Source: Chlorella sorokiniana (lineage: Eukaryota; Chlorophyta; Trebouxiophyceae; Chlorellales; Chlorellaceae). From it: a DNA stretch of 64,000 nucleotides. Position numbers and translations under genes: made by a program. Below are positions 34,675-46,603 of the stretch, in pieces. The DNA lies in assembly GCA_025917655.1 (NCBI GenBank), contig CP084611.1, positions 2,294,001-2,358,000 of the forward strand, read 5' to 3'. The number at the start of each line of letters is the position of its first letter. Positions within the stretch are counted from its first letter, which is position 1. Under the pieces are notes generated by a model that was not told where the DNA came from, did no database searches, and saw only the letters and a list, made by a program, of their open reading frames with translations.

Positions 34675-37600
34675 TCAGCCCGTCACGCGGTACGCCTGGA
34701 AGTCGCTGCTCTTCAGCCACTGGCAGGAGGCCACCTTGCCTGCGTCCCAGCGCGCCGCCGGGTTGCGGCGCACCAGGTGGCGAAGCAGGCGCTGCGCGTT
34801 GCGGTCCACAATCTTGCCCAGCACGCTGCCCTCGCCCTCGCTGGGCAGCCGCGCGTGGCCCATCAGCATGAGCAGCACCTCGCTGTCGCTGGCGTCTGCG
34901 GGAAGGAAAGCGGGGGGGGGTATTCAATAGGGAAGGGGCAGGCCAGACCAGGCGTGCCTGCCATGAGGCGGAAGGTGGCAACGGGGCATACGAGGCTGGC
35001 GGCGGGGCACCCCCCTTGCTTTCTTGCACCCTGCGCGCCTCCCGCCCCCACCTGCGTAGAAGCGCTTGCCGGTCATGACCTCGTAGGCCAGGATGCCCAG
35101 CGAGAACATGTCAAAGGCGGGGTCGGCGGCGGTGGTGGCCTCGCCTGCCAGGTCGGCGGCCGGGATCTGAAGGGGAAGGGGGGGCGCTGGCGTTACATGC
35201 ACCACAGCGGCGAGGCAGCAGGGGCTGGACTGGGAGGAGCGGCGGCGCGGGGCCAGCCCCCACCACAGGTGAGCGCTGCCGGCACGCGGGCGCTGGCAGG
35301 GGGCCGCCCACCTCTGGCGCGGCGTAGCGCAGCGCGTACGACACGTCCGTCGCCTGCCCCGCCCACGACCAGTTCTCAAAGTCCACCAGCTTCCAGGCGC
35401 CCTCCTTGCTGCAAATGTGAGGGGTGAGGGGGTGAGGGGTGGATGGGCATGGGTGGATGGGGTGCAGCGCGAGCAAGGCCAGCCAGCGCCGTCGCCGCCT
35501 GCAGGGCTTGCCAGCATGCCGCGCATGGCGCCCGCCAGGCCTCCCCACACACACACACCCGAAGAACATGACGTTTGCGGGTCGGATGTCCATCTGGACC
35601 AAGCCCATGGAGTGCAGCTGGCTGAGGGCGCAGGCCACGTCGTGCAGCAGGATCTTCTGCTGCTGGGGGCGGCCGCGACTTGCGCAGCACGTCTGCCAGC
35701 GTGAAGTCGCCGCGCTCGGTGATGATGAAGGGGGCAGGTCCTCGGAGCCCTCCTCGCAGAAATACATCATGGGCACAAACTGGGGGAGATGGCCAGCGAG
35801 TAGAGCTGGCGCTCGCGGTTGAAGTCCTCCATGCGCCTGCAGGCAGAGCGCGGAGCGGGAAGGGGCGCGTGGGGGCGGGTCGGCGCACGGGCGCAGGCAG
35901 GCGGCGGGGGCGGCAGGAGCCACGCCACTGGGCGGCTTGCTAGAGAGGCGGCGGCATGCCCGGCGTGGGAACGAGGGCAGAGTGCGGCCAGCGTGCACAC
36001 GCGAGCGCCCAGGCGCCCCCCCGCCTGCTCACCCGTAGAACTTGATGGACACGGGCTGCTTGTTGACCTTGTGCACCGCGTTGCGAACCACGCTGGTGTG
36101 GGTGGCGCGCACGCCCTCCGTCATCCAGAAGCTCTTGATGAACTGGGTGCCGGGCGCAGGTGCGCTGTGCGCTCTGCAGGGGGGGTCATGGAGGGGGTGG
36201 TGCAGTGCAGGGAGGAGGACCCCAGCGCCGCGCCTCGGGGGCGGCTCAGCGGGGGTGGCAGCGCGCCTCGCCGGGCCCCGCCCCAACCAGCAGAGGCAGG
36301 GGGAGGGGGCGCACCCATCACGATCTTGGTGAGGATGCCCTCCTCCGCCGCCGTCTCGTGCTTCTGGCGGTCGGAGGTGAAGGCACGGACGACCGAGGCG
36401 CCCGGGGCGCGCAGCGAGGCCGGCGCCTCCTCCACCATGCCCAACGGGCACTCGTCCACCTCCTCCTCCTCACCCGCTGCATGAGGGGCAGGGGGAGAGG
36501 GGGCGAGCAGGGGTGTCGGCATGAGGGACATGCGCAGAAGCAGGGGTGGGGTGGCAGCACGCCGCGGCTGCAGCGCCAGCCCTGCGCTGCCCGCGGCAGG
36601 GGCCCGGCCGCGTGCCACCCACGTGCAAAGCCCTTCATCACGCTCCGCATCTGCGCCTCCGACCCCGCCTCGCTGCGCCCGCTGATGCTGCCCGCACGCC
36701 GCGGCTGCTCGTACGCAGACACGTTGCTGAAGCTGCCTTGGCGGCGCGGCCGCGGCGGGCGGTCGCCGCTGACGCTGCCGGCGCGGCTGGGGGTGGCCTG
36801 CAGCCGGTTGAAAAGGGGCGGGTGGGTGGGTGGGTGAGGGACCGAGCAAGTGGAGCGGGTGCCATTTTTGGGGTATGAACTTGTGCGGTGGAGTGGCAGC
36901 CAGCCGCCCTCGCTCAGCCGCCAAGGGCGCAGGCCGCGGCTTACGCTGCGTCGTGACGACTGGCGGCCGGGGCTGGGGGTGACGGCCTGGCGCGTTGACG
37001 GCGGCCCCCTGGTACTGCTGCTGCAGGTCGGGCGCTGTGGCGGCAGCCAGAGGCAGCATGGGCACCGGTGGGCCGCCTCCCGGCTGCAGGCAGGGTCAAT
37101 TCAGGGGGCGGAGTATTGGGGGGGGGGGGGGGGGGCGGGAGGCAGTGAGGGCGGGGGCTGCATGCTGTTATGTTATGTTACACTGGTTTAACGTCTGCCT
37201 TCGGGACAATCACTGTCCCTCGCAGACGGGGCATAGGGCCCATGCAACTCAGACGCTGTGCCACACAAACAAGCTGTCTCGCTTGCCTGGGCTGCCCAAG
37301 GTCCCCCCTTTCCCACACGGAAGCTCACTGGCCCACCCTGCACAGCCCCTCACCGGCGTCACCATCACCACGTCTGCTGGGTTGATCTCCGACAGGGAGC
37401 GCGGCCGCGGCGAGGGGTGCGGCGACGTGCGCACCTGCAGGCGCTGCTCGCCGCCCGCAGAGTCGCGCGGGGTCAGCGACGATTGGCGCGCCGGCGCGCC
37501 CAGCAGCAGCGGCCCTGGCCGCCTGCTCCTCGGCTGCACGTGCGGCAGCAGCCCTGGCCGCCTGCTCCTCCGCTGCACGTGCGGCAGCAGCGCTGGCCGC

Positions 37601-40600
37601 CTGCTCCTCAGCTGCACGTGCGGCAGCGGCAGCCCGCGCAGCGGCCTCCTCCTCCGCCGCCCGAGCCGCTGCAGCCGCGCGCTCGGCAGCCTCCCGCTCC
37701 GCGGCCTCTGCTGCAGCGGCAGCTCGCACGGCCGCCTCGTCCTCGGCTGCCCGAGCAGCCGCCGCAGCGCGTGCTTCCCTCTCCTGGGCCTCCTTGGCTG
37801 CAGCAGCCGCCCGTGCAGCGGCTGCCGACTCCTCTGCTGCCTTGGCAGCGGCTGCCGACTCCTCTGCTGCCTTGGCAGCGGCTGCCTCCTCCGCCGCCCG
37901 CGCCGCTGCGCCCAGCTCTGCCTCCCCTGCAGCTGCTGGCTCCGCCGCCTTGGCCGACTCTCTGGAGCCACGGCCGCCCGTCAGCTTGCGCACCAAGCCG
38001 CCCAGACCGCCCGCCACCGCAGCACCGGCAGCGGCAGCCCCCGCCGCCATCCCGGCGCTGGGTGCGGCGGCTGGGGCGGCCGCAGGGGGCTGGGCAATCT
38101 CCAGAGCAGCGGGCGTGATTTCGGGGCGGAGTCGGCGGCGGGTCTGGCAGAGGGGGCTCCTCCTCCGCCGCTGTGCCCTCGCGAGTGGGGGCCAGCTGCC
38201 GCCGTGCCGCCGCCGCCGCCGCCGCCTCGCGCACCCTCGCCTCCTGCTCGGCCGGCAGGCGCGAGCCCATCTGCAACAGCGGGGAGGGCAGGCGCCGCAC
38301 AGCGTGGCCGGCGTGCGTGCACAGCGGGATGGGCTGGCCGCGGCATCCACCCAGCGCCACCCAGCCCCGGAGCGCGGCAGGAGGGCCGCATGCCCGCCCC
38401 TCAATCAAGCTGGCGGCTGCCCCCGCGGCGGCGCTCACGTGGAAGGGCTGCGCCTCGTCGGCGGTGATGGCCAGCGGCATGGGCGTGCCGTCGTCGTCCT
38501 CCTCCTCCTCCTCTTCCACGGGGTGGGGCTGCACAACCACCCGCGGCGCCGCGCTGGCAGGCTCGTGGGGCTGCACAACCACCCGCGGCGCAGCGCTGGC
38601 AGGCTCCTGTGGCGGGGAGGCCTGCAGGCGGCACAGCGGCGGCAGGGCGGCGGTCGGGCAGGGGCGGTGGGCATGCACCTGTGGCGACAGCAGGGCTTGT
38701 TCCACGGCCGGCTGGCCCACAGGTCTGCTCCATCCCTGCAGTCCCTCCCCCGCCCCGCACCTCGCGCTCAACCGCCACGCCGGTGGCCGACACGGGCACC
38801 ACCACGGCAGCAGCGGCGCCGCCGCCGCCGCCGCCGCCGCGCGGCGCGGGCCCCAGCGGCGCGTCGTGGGCGCTGTCTGAGGTGCGTGGCAGGGCATAGC
38901 CGTCCTCTTTGAGGGAGGACAGCGAGGAGTCTCGGGTGACGCGCCGGCTGGGAGGCTTGGGCGGCGGCGCGGCCTGGGCCAGCAGGTCGGGCCGGGCGCG
39001 GAGCGGCGGCGCTTGCAGAGGACAAAGGCGATGAAGGCGACGGCGACGATGGCCACGCCGGCACAGACGCCAACCACGGCCCACACCCAGACGGCCACGC
39101 TGCTGCCGCCGGAGGAGGTTGGGGGGTGGAGGAGGTGGAGGAGGGGCTGGGGCTGGGGCTGGGGCTGGCAGGGGCGGGTGCAGGCGCAGGGGCGTCCGTC
39201 ACCGGCTGCATGGGGATGGGTGGGGGGGCGAAGGGGGTTGGAGGGGAGGGGGAGGGTGCAGCCCTGCGCTGGCACGCCGCTTGTTCGGGCGCATCTCGCT
39301 GCCAGCCGCCACCCCCAGCCCAGCGTGCCTCCCCAGCTGGACTGACCGTGGAGGTGATGGAGACGAGGGTGCCCGCCGGCATGCCCGCCGCCGACAGCAG
39401 GCCCTGCATGTTGGTGGGCGTGGCGGCGGCCGCCACCGCCGCCTCCCGCCCCGCCGCCACGTCGGCCGCCGTCAGCGCCACCGACACGGACGACGGCGCG
39501 GCGGCGGCTGGCAGCGTGGACACGGCGTCAAAGCCGCCGCTGGCGCTGCCCAGGCTGGCCAGGTAGGCGGCGATGCTGCGGGTCATGGCCTCGCTGTCGC
39601 GCAGCTTGCTCTGCGGTGCGGGAGGAGGCCGGGCGAGGGTCAAGCGGGGAGGAGGGGTACTCAGACATCAGCTACACATGCCGCCAATGAGCGGGGGGCA
39701 GGCACAGGCTTGGCACCAGCACGACGCACGCCAGACGAGGAGGCAGCCGGCATGCATGCCTCCCCCGCCGCTCACCGCCACATCCTCCGCCTCGGCGCCG
39801 CTGCGAGCATCCACGCTCACGTCCATCGTGGCGGTCTGGATCTGGGCCAGGCGGCGGCTGGGCGAGCTGCTGCTCACAAAGGTGATGTTGGCCACTGCGG
39901 GGAGGTGGGCCGGAGAACAGGTCGCAGGTCGGGGGAGCTGGCCAGCCACTTGCTGCGCACGCAGCGGTTACCACCCTAGCCTTCCCGCCGCGCTGTGTGC
40001 TGGTCAGCTGCGTGCGAGCTCCCGCCCGAGCTGCCAGCAATGCGCCCCCCAAACCATCCTCGCACACCACCCACCCTGTGCGGGCACCGCCAGGTACAGC
40101 AGCAGCCCCTGCCGCACGTCGTCGCGGGAGCCGGGCGGGAAGCCGGTGACCAGCACCTGGGCATCCACCGTGAAGCTGGGGGTGGCCAGCGCCACCTGCC
40201 CCGCCGCCACGCCAACCTGCTGCGCCAGCTGCTGCGCCACCGCCGCTTGGACCTCGGGTGTGTAGGAGGCCAGGTTGTTCTGGACCTGCGAGCGGGCGGG
40301 TAGGGGGGTGCAGGCAGGGGGGTGAGGGGCCCAGCTGCTGGGGAGCAGCCAGCACGACCCCTCCCACCATCGCCAGTGCCCTGCTCTGCAACGCCCCACA
40401 CAGCGCACATTGTACGTGAAGTTGCTGGAGGCGACGGCGTCGACCACTGGGCCCGCAGGCGGCGGGGCAGGTGCCTGCACAGGGCCTTGGCACGACAGGT
40501 TGGAAGCAGCGCAGCTGATACGCAGGGCAGGCGAGAGCGGGTTTCAGGGTGGTGGGCAGCGCATCAGGTTGCAGGCCAACGTTGCAGCAGCAGCGCACCG

Positions 40601-42324
40601 GTGAAGGGGGCTGGGTGGTGGGACGCTGCAGGGACAGAGGATCCATTGCGAAACAGAGTCGGCCGGGGAGAGGATGGCTCAGCAAGGGCAGCCACACAGC
40701 AGCCGAGCTGGACAGGCGGTGCAGCACGGGACAGCAAGCGCGGTGAGCCTCCCGGGTCACCTGGGAGGCTCAGGACTGGGTGGAGCAGGGGAGGGAGGTG
40801 GGGGCGGGGGCGGCGGCGACGGTGAGGGCTCCGGCTCGGGGGGCGGCGGCGACGGCCGCGGCGGGGGCGGCGGCGACGGGGACGGCGGCGGCGGAGAGGG
40901 GTTCGGCTCAGGCACCGGCACTGGCTCGGGCGAGGGCGAGGGCTGCATGGATCACAAGGCCAGCACGGCTGGGGCCACGCAGCTGGCGGCGCAGCCCCCT
41001 CCATCTGTGCCAGGACACGCCTGCGCCTCAGGCACCAGCACTCCCTGTTCAGGCCCTTGGGACCGACTCGCCTGAGGTGCCAAAGGGTTGGTGGTGCCAG
41101 CAGGCCTCGGGGCTGGCTTGGGGGCCGGCTTGGGAGCCGGCTTGGGTGAGGGCGTGGGCGTGGGCACATTTCCCTGCAACAACACAATGGGCCAATGGGC
41201 GGGACGTGCGTCCATCAGCGCACCATGCAGGAGGACTTGCCTCATGCAGAGCCCCCGCCCCCGGGTGAGCAGGGTGCCCGCGGGCAGCCGCGGCCCCGCC
41301 TCACCTCGGGCGCTGTATTGCAGAGCGGGAACACGCCGCCGTTGGGGCACGCTGCAGGGAACAACCAACAGCGCCCGTCAGCACTGCACTGCCAAAACTG
41401 GGCTGAAGGGCCGGTGCTGCCTGCACAGCCCCCCTTACTTGGTGTTGTGGGCTTGGGCGCTGGCTTGGGCACTGGCTTGGGCGCGGGCTTGGGGCGGGGA
41501 CCTGCGCAGGGAGGCAAACCACGACGGCTCAGCTGAGACTCCAATACAATCCAAGACTGAAAGAGAGGGTCAACGCTGCACGCAGCGCCACCCACAGCTT
41601 GCACATCAAAATTTGGTCCTGCAAAGGAAGAACAAGGGGGGGAGGGGCACTTTAGCGCAGCGCATGCTTGCTGCTGTGCCAGGGATATGTGACAGTAACG
41701 TGATCCATCGACAGCTCCTCCCAAGCACGTGCACTGGCTGGTGCGACTGCACGCCGTGCAGCCAAGCCAAGGGGGCACCTGGACCGGGTGTCGGGCTGGG
41801 CGCCGGCGCCAGCGGGTTGAGCACCCCCTCCCCAGGTAGCGGGGGCTGTGACGGGACACTCGCTGCACCGCCAGTCACGTTGGCCTCGCCGCCATCCTGC
41901 GGCTGCTGCTCCGCAGGGGGCTGGCCGCAGGGCGTCACCCAACTCGCCGCCCTGCTGCAGGCGGCGGCGCGCCGACTTGCCCAGGGCAAGGCGCCGTGCT
42001 GCGGCGCTCCCACTGCCTAACTGCCGCTGTGCCTACAAGGATGCGTGATGCACACCCCACGTTCAGCAAACGAGCGCAGCGCTAGCAAGTGGCTGAGCTC
42101 GGTCGACCCCGCTTGTAGACGTGGCCTGGCACAGCGGTGAAAGCCGCAATGTTCAAGGCGGCATGCACCAGCGACCGACCAAGACATCTAGAGACGTATG
42201 GTCAACGTCTCACCAGAGGCCTGCCGTGCTCCGCTCGTGCAGGCTGTGTGACTGTGGCAATAGCTGCCAGTGCCGTTGCCAGCGCCAGCAGCGTCACCAC
42301 TGCCCTTGCGCGGCTGCGCGCCAT
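34675..42324 (-). CDS. receptor-like atypical kinase with Pro-rich ectodomain
   Basis: Upstream exons: 42324-42214, 42016-41779, 41618-41439, 41351-41305, 41173-41072, 40942-40761, 40514-40409, 40285-40075, 39894-39776, 39610-39347, 39205-38761. Kinase exons include 36173-36033, 35836-35559, 35408-35312, 35166-35052, 34895-34675. Order: signal peptide (VTLLALATALAAIATV); Cys-rich part with PKPAPKPAPKP repeats; SPPPPSPSPPPPP stalk; two similar Ala/Val-rich domains (VQAAVAQQLAQQVGV); one membrane span (VWAVVGVCAGVAIVAVAFIA) followed by CKRRR; Ala/Glu-rich coiled coil; kinase domain. The kinase keeps the ATP Lys (VSIKFYG), the catalytic-loop Asp (MDIRPANVMF) and the APE-type end (LRYAAPE). The Gly-rich loop is not visible, HRD reads QMD, and DFG reads DFE. 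It may bind ATP weakly or act as a pseudokinase. The layout parallels plant PERK wall-sensing kinases. Many indels; a split into two genes cannot be excluded. Confidence 0.6.
37118..37135. repeat. G18 homopolymer in an intron of the receptor-like kinase
   Basis: A run of about 18 G on the plus strand lies between two cytosolic-linker exons. The true length is uncertain. Confidence 0.8.
37516..37632 (-). repeat. 39-bp minisatellite, three copies, encoding AARAAEEQAA units
   Basis: Copies start at 37516, 37555 and 37594 and differ at a few bases. Each encodes 13 residues of Ala/Arg/Glu heptad-like sequence within the cytosolic coiled coil of the receptor-like kinase. Further diverged Ala/Glu units extend to about 37960. 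Confidence 0.9.
41070..41510 (-). repeat. PKPAPK-type repeats of the kinase ectodomain
   Basis: Two blocks, about 41100-41155 and 41445-41500, encode tandem Pro-Lys-Pro-Ala units from short GC-rich DNA repeats. They lie either side of a Cys-containing segment (CPNGGVFPLCNTAPE). Confidence 0.7.
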
Positions 42325-43106
42325 GAGGTGCCTGCATTGGCCACAGCAGGGGCTATGATTCACCGAAGCTACTGTGAGCGGGCCAGACCCGAGAGCAGGG
42401 GCACGGTCATGGGGCGGCGCTCGAAGGCACTAAACCGCCACCTTTGGGCTGCCCAAATTTCTTGAGACGATGCTGTTACGGGATGGGGGCCGTCAGGGCG
42501 AGTTGGCAGCAGGGCGGCTATCGACGCGCAACGTCCTCACAACTCACAAGAGTCTGGTCGCCTCAAGTGCGGGCTAAACGGCCCTTAGTGGCTCGACAGC
42601 ATAGACTAACGCCGTTGCTCGCAGAATGAAGAACAGCAGTCAGGCAACCGACGCCTGCTGGGCTGCGAGTGTGTCTCAGGGCGTAGCCGTGCACTTTGCA
42701 ACACCTTGGAACGGCCCAGAGCAGCCAAACACCGATGCATGCGCCAGGGGGCTCTAGTGAAGCCTGTAGTGCGGTGCATGTACGGCGACCACAGGTTACA
42801 TGCACATGGCCGCGCCCTTCACTGACGCGGAGCAGCTGCGAGGACATTTATTGCGAGGAAGACATCGACCAGTCAGAACTGGTCAGAATTTGCTTCGGCT
42901 CTGGGCTGGCATGACGAGCACTGCGTATGCCGAGCAGCGAGGAGCCCACCGCCCCACCATTCTGACACATTGCCATGGCTAGTGACTGTGCCAGCGTTAC
43001 AGGGCTTGGGTTGAAGCTGCCAGCCCAGGAAGCTGATTGTCTGACCGCCTCCTGCTGCCCGCTGGTGTCATTGCTGGCGCAGGCCTCTTCGTCTGCCCTG
43101 ACCACG
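42325..43106. promoter_or_regulatory. divergent promoter region, receptor-like kinase / OEP24
   Basis: About 780 bp separates outward-facing starts. An in-frame ATG at 42975 could extend OEP24 by 44 residues without family support. No RNA gene or repeat is seen. Confidence 0.35.
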
Positions 43107-44291
43107 ATGACTTCCAAGGCAGAAGCAATCTTCACCTGCAAGAGGTTCAACTCCAACCTGCTGCCCAACGACAAGCCGGATGTGGGCATCAACACGGTGT
43201 TGAAGAAGCGCCAGGGCGACGCCACGCTGAGCCTGCAGTTCAGTGATGCCTCGCTGCGTGACCCCAAGTCCGGCAAGGGCCTCATCCTGGCGGCAGAGAA
43301 GCCTCTTGCATGTGAGTGGAGGGATGTGCAGGTCAAGCCCACGCCGCTGAGCAGGACAGGCGCTGTTGACCCCGGCAGCCTCTCCCCTCCACGTCACCTC
43401 TTGGCCCCCTCCCTCCATGCACTGTTGACTGGCTTCCCCTCCCCCGAGCCGCCTGCAGCGGGTGTGAAGGGGACGGTGGCTTACAACGTGGGCGCCAAGG
43501 ATGCTCTGGCCACCGTCACCATCGACAGGGTGGTCAGCGGCAACGACCTGAGCCTCAAGGCCTCCTACCAGACCAGCGGCAACGTGTGGGTGGTGCAGGA
43601 GACCTGGAAGTTTGACAAAGCCAACAAGCTGGTTGGAACGTGAGTGCAAGCGCTGCAGGCATGGGCAACAGCCTTTGACCTGGCAGCTGCATGCTCTGGA
43701 GCACGGCGTGGGGCTTGCTGCGAAGGCCAGCTGTGTCCAGCCACAGCTTGAGCCTCCATGCTGCAGGTACAACTTTGCCAAGAGCGAGCCCATCCTCTCT
43801 TATGAGCACACCCGCGGCTCCCTCAAGCTGGGCGCCCTGTACAATGCGAAGGTGCGGCGATAGCCGCCCTTGGCACCTGGTCGTAGCGCCCGCTGCCTAG
43901 CCTCTGGCTCTGGAGATGCTTAACAGAATTTCTGCTTGCGCATCCCTCCGTTCCTCTCCCAGTCTGAGAAGCCGATAGTGAGCATCGAAAAGAAGCAGGG
44001 CAGGGACACCTTCACTGCTCTGTACGGGCTGAAGGACGAGTCCGCCACGCTGAGCTGGCAGCGCAAGCCGTTCAAGGTGGGAGCAGCACTGCGATCTGCT
44101 GGGCTGCTCCTGCTTTCGGCGACATCCTCTTGTTGCACAAACCACCATGTGCATCACTGTGGTGGGTGGGTGTGATCACTGCTGTCGTACCGTATGCTAT
44201 GGCGCAGGTGGTGGTGAGGGGCAACGCTGGCAAGGGCGGCTGGAAGAGTTCCACCGCAGCCCTCACCGTGACCCACGAGTTTGAGCTGTGA
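43107..44291 (+). CDS. OEP24-like chloroplast outer envelope pore protein
   Basis: Exons: 43107-43311, 43459-43639, 43767-43851, 43963-44076, 44208-44291; all phases join without an indel. The ~220-residue protein is built of alternating polar and hydrophobic strands with no helix-type membrane span, as in a beta-barrel. Resemblance to plant OEP24 is visible in the sequence (INTVLKKRQGDATLSL; WKFDKANKLVGTYNF; ALYGLKDESATLSWQRKPFK) and in the C-terminal TVTHEFEL, which matches the TTWDFEM-type end of OEP24. In plants OEP24 is a general solute channel of the outer plastid envelope. The ATG at 43107 gives an N-terminus (MTSKAEAIFTCK) that aligns with the family start, so it is preferred over the upstream ATG at 42975. 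Confidence 0.72.
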
Positions 44292-45284
44292 GCAGCAGCA
44301 ATGCTCAGGACAATCTTACCAGGCAATGGCCAGGTTCACTTGCTGACCTCCCAACATGCTGCCAGCTGGTTGACATGACAAAAACTTCAGCGCGCCAGAA
44401 TTTTTTTTCGGTGCCTCACCGACAACGCACAGTGACCGCGTCAATTGCCTTATGTTTCCTTTCATAGTTGCATTGACAGCCTCTCACAGCCTGACTCATT
44501 TTTCTGCAAATGCCTAGCTGGCAAGTTGCGACTGCTAGCTTGCAAGACTGCCAGGCCGCAGGTGGGCCAAATGCCTAACCACCCAACCCGCATCCTGTTG
44601 CCAGGCGGAAACTTCTATTCTGCAGATGCCTGCTCGGGGAGCAATGGCGACATTCGCAGCAGGGAACTCGCTGCTTGCAGACAGAGAGGCGCGGAATGAC
44701 AGTGCGACAGAAGGACTGTCGAATAAACTCAAGACAATTAATCGATAAAAGAATGAGACAGCAGCTAGCTGTCCACATGCGCTCGCCAGCATTTCGCATG
44801 CATCGAATGGGCCCCTGCCACGGGGTCCAACCCAGCCCGCCCGCATGTAGGTCCCAGCCGCGCCTGTCCAGGCCTCTGTCCGCGCCTAGCCAGGTGAGCA
44901 TAACCAGCAGCGCTGCGCGGCAGGTCGCTGCATGCAGCAAGTGCGGCATGGGAAGCAGCGAGGGACGTGGTGTTGCGCGGTCGTTTCATCACCGTTCGGT
45001 GGACACAGAGCGTTGAAGAGCATGGCAGCGCGACGGGAGGGGATGGCAGCAGCGGCCTGCCGATTGTGACTTGAGAGGGGCCGTTCGGCCAGCATTGGCA
45101 ACTGGAGCCCGGACCGCCAGGTCTAAAAGAAGCCTGGCGTCTCGCAACATCGGCAGGCAGCGCGCCGGCGTGCAAGGGCAGGCAGCTCACAGGGCGGCGC
45201 AGGCGGCCGTGGCACTATCTTCTCGTGACGGCTTGCACTCGCTGTTCACCGCATGTGGGTATCATATGCTGCAGGTGGACCACG
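44292..45284. other. intergenic region with probable 5' UTR intron of RPL9
   Basis: Nearly 1 kb lies between two plus-strand genes. A good splice acceptor (tatgctgcag) ends at about 45271, some 13 nt before the RPL9 ATG, which suggests a 5' UTR intron. A T8 tract lies near 44401. No other gene is recognised. Confidence 0.4.
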
Positions 45285-46603
45285 ATGAAGCAGCTGATCG
45301 CGTCCCGGACGCTGGCCATCCCCGATGGCGTGTCCATCGAGGTGAAGGCGCGGAAGGTCCGCGTGAAGGGCCCCGTGGTGAGTGGTGTTGCTCTCCTGTC
45401 CCGCTTGTTGGTGTCTGTTGCCGCTGCAAGGCTGGATTGAGCAGTATGCCACCGCAATTGACAGCAGTGCGCCTTCAATACACAACGCTAGTGTCGCAAT
45501 TGGAGGCGTCAGCGGAGCCCGCGTGCAGCAGCAGCTCGATTGTGTGTGTGACCTGTTTCCCTGACGAACCATGAAGCAAAGAACACTTTTTTGCTTCTCG
45601 ACACGCGGCTTGGCTTACCCAGCCCTGTATGCACCACGGCGTTACGGCTGGCAGCTGCTATGCCTCCCAACGGTCTGAGAGCGTTGTGGCTTGAGCAGGC
45701 TTGAGCAGGCATTCGAGAAGCACACTGCGCTCATCCTGCCCCCCCACCCCCGGCTGCCGCAGGCACCCTGCAGCGCGACTTCAAGCACCTGGCCGTGGAC
45801 ATGTTCCTGACGGAGGAAGAGGGGCGGAAGGTGCTCAAGGTGGACTGCCACTTCGGCAAGCGCAAGGCGCTGGCGTCCATCCGCACATGCACCTCCCATG
45901 TGCAGGTGCGACAGGGAGGGGACGGGGAACGGCGTGCGTGCTGACCTGCTGTAGCGGGGTGCTGTCTGACACTGCTGCAGATTCTGAAGCCAGGTGCCTG
46001 CCGCACAGCTGATCAGCCGACGCTTTGCCAGCCTTGGCTGCTCGGCGCCCAAAGCGCCTGCAGCAGCCTGGCCAGGGCGCTGTTTTGACGCGCGGTGCCT
46101 GTGGCCCCCGGCGCCTGCCCCCATCAGAACATGATCACCGGTGTGACCAAGGGCTACGAGTACAAGATGCGCCTCGTGTATGCCCACTTCCCCATCAACA
46201 TCAACATTGAGGACAAGGGCACGCGCGTGGAGATCCGCAACTTCCTGGGCGAGAAGATTGTGCGCGTGGTCAGCATGCTGCCGGGCGTGACGTGCGAGCG
46301 CAGCAGCGCGGTCAAGGACGAGCTCATCCTCACCGGCAACGACATCGAGCTGGTGCGGCGCGGGGCCGCTGCCCCGTCCTGGGCCCTGTGCCTCGCGGGG
46401 GGGGGGGGCGCGCGTGGTCGTGCGTGCACACGCAGGTTGCGTGCGGGCAGCAGTGGTCGAAGCTCCCTCGCCGCTCGTCTGTGCAGGTGTCCCGCAGCAG
46501 CGCTCTGATCCACCAGAAGTGCCTTGTGAAGAAGAAGGACATCCGCAAGTTCCTGGATGGCATCTACCTGAGCGAGCGCGGCACCCTGGCCAAGGACGAG
46601 TGA
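45285..46603 (+). CDS. RPL9: 60S ribosomal protein uL6 (RPL9), cytosolic
   Basis: Exons: 45285-45377, 45763-45905, 46128-46352, 46487-46603. The ~192-residue product is full length for eukaryotic uL6, a protein of the large subunit near the factor-binding region. The sequence matches the family throughout: [78 protein letters not shown] and [16 protein letters not shown]. Joining exons 1 and 2 as GPV|GTLQRDF needs one more G at the acceptor (cag|ggcacc instead of cag|gcacc), the same indel type seen elsewhere. The ATG gives the conserved short N-terminus [15 protein letters not shown]. Confidence 0.95.

Noticed and set aside
37480-37640. Possible CRISPR-like array (regular repeats)
   Set aside because: The 39-bp units are directly adjacent with no spacers, encode protein in frame and lie in a eukaryotic gene.
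40674-41075. Gly-rich plus-strand frame
   Set aside because: It is the antisense of the Pro-rich stalk of the receptor-like kinase. The minus strand has matching splice sites and SP/PPP motifs.
42975-43106. N-terminal extension of OEP24 from the ATG at 42975
   Set aside because: The added residues (Cys-rich, MASDCASVTG) have no counterpart in OEP24, whose start aligns with the ATG at 43107.
44575-44949. Minus-strand open frame of 124 codons
   Set aside because: It lies in low-GC intergenic DNA, shows no similarity and has no splice or poly(A) context.
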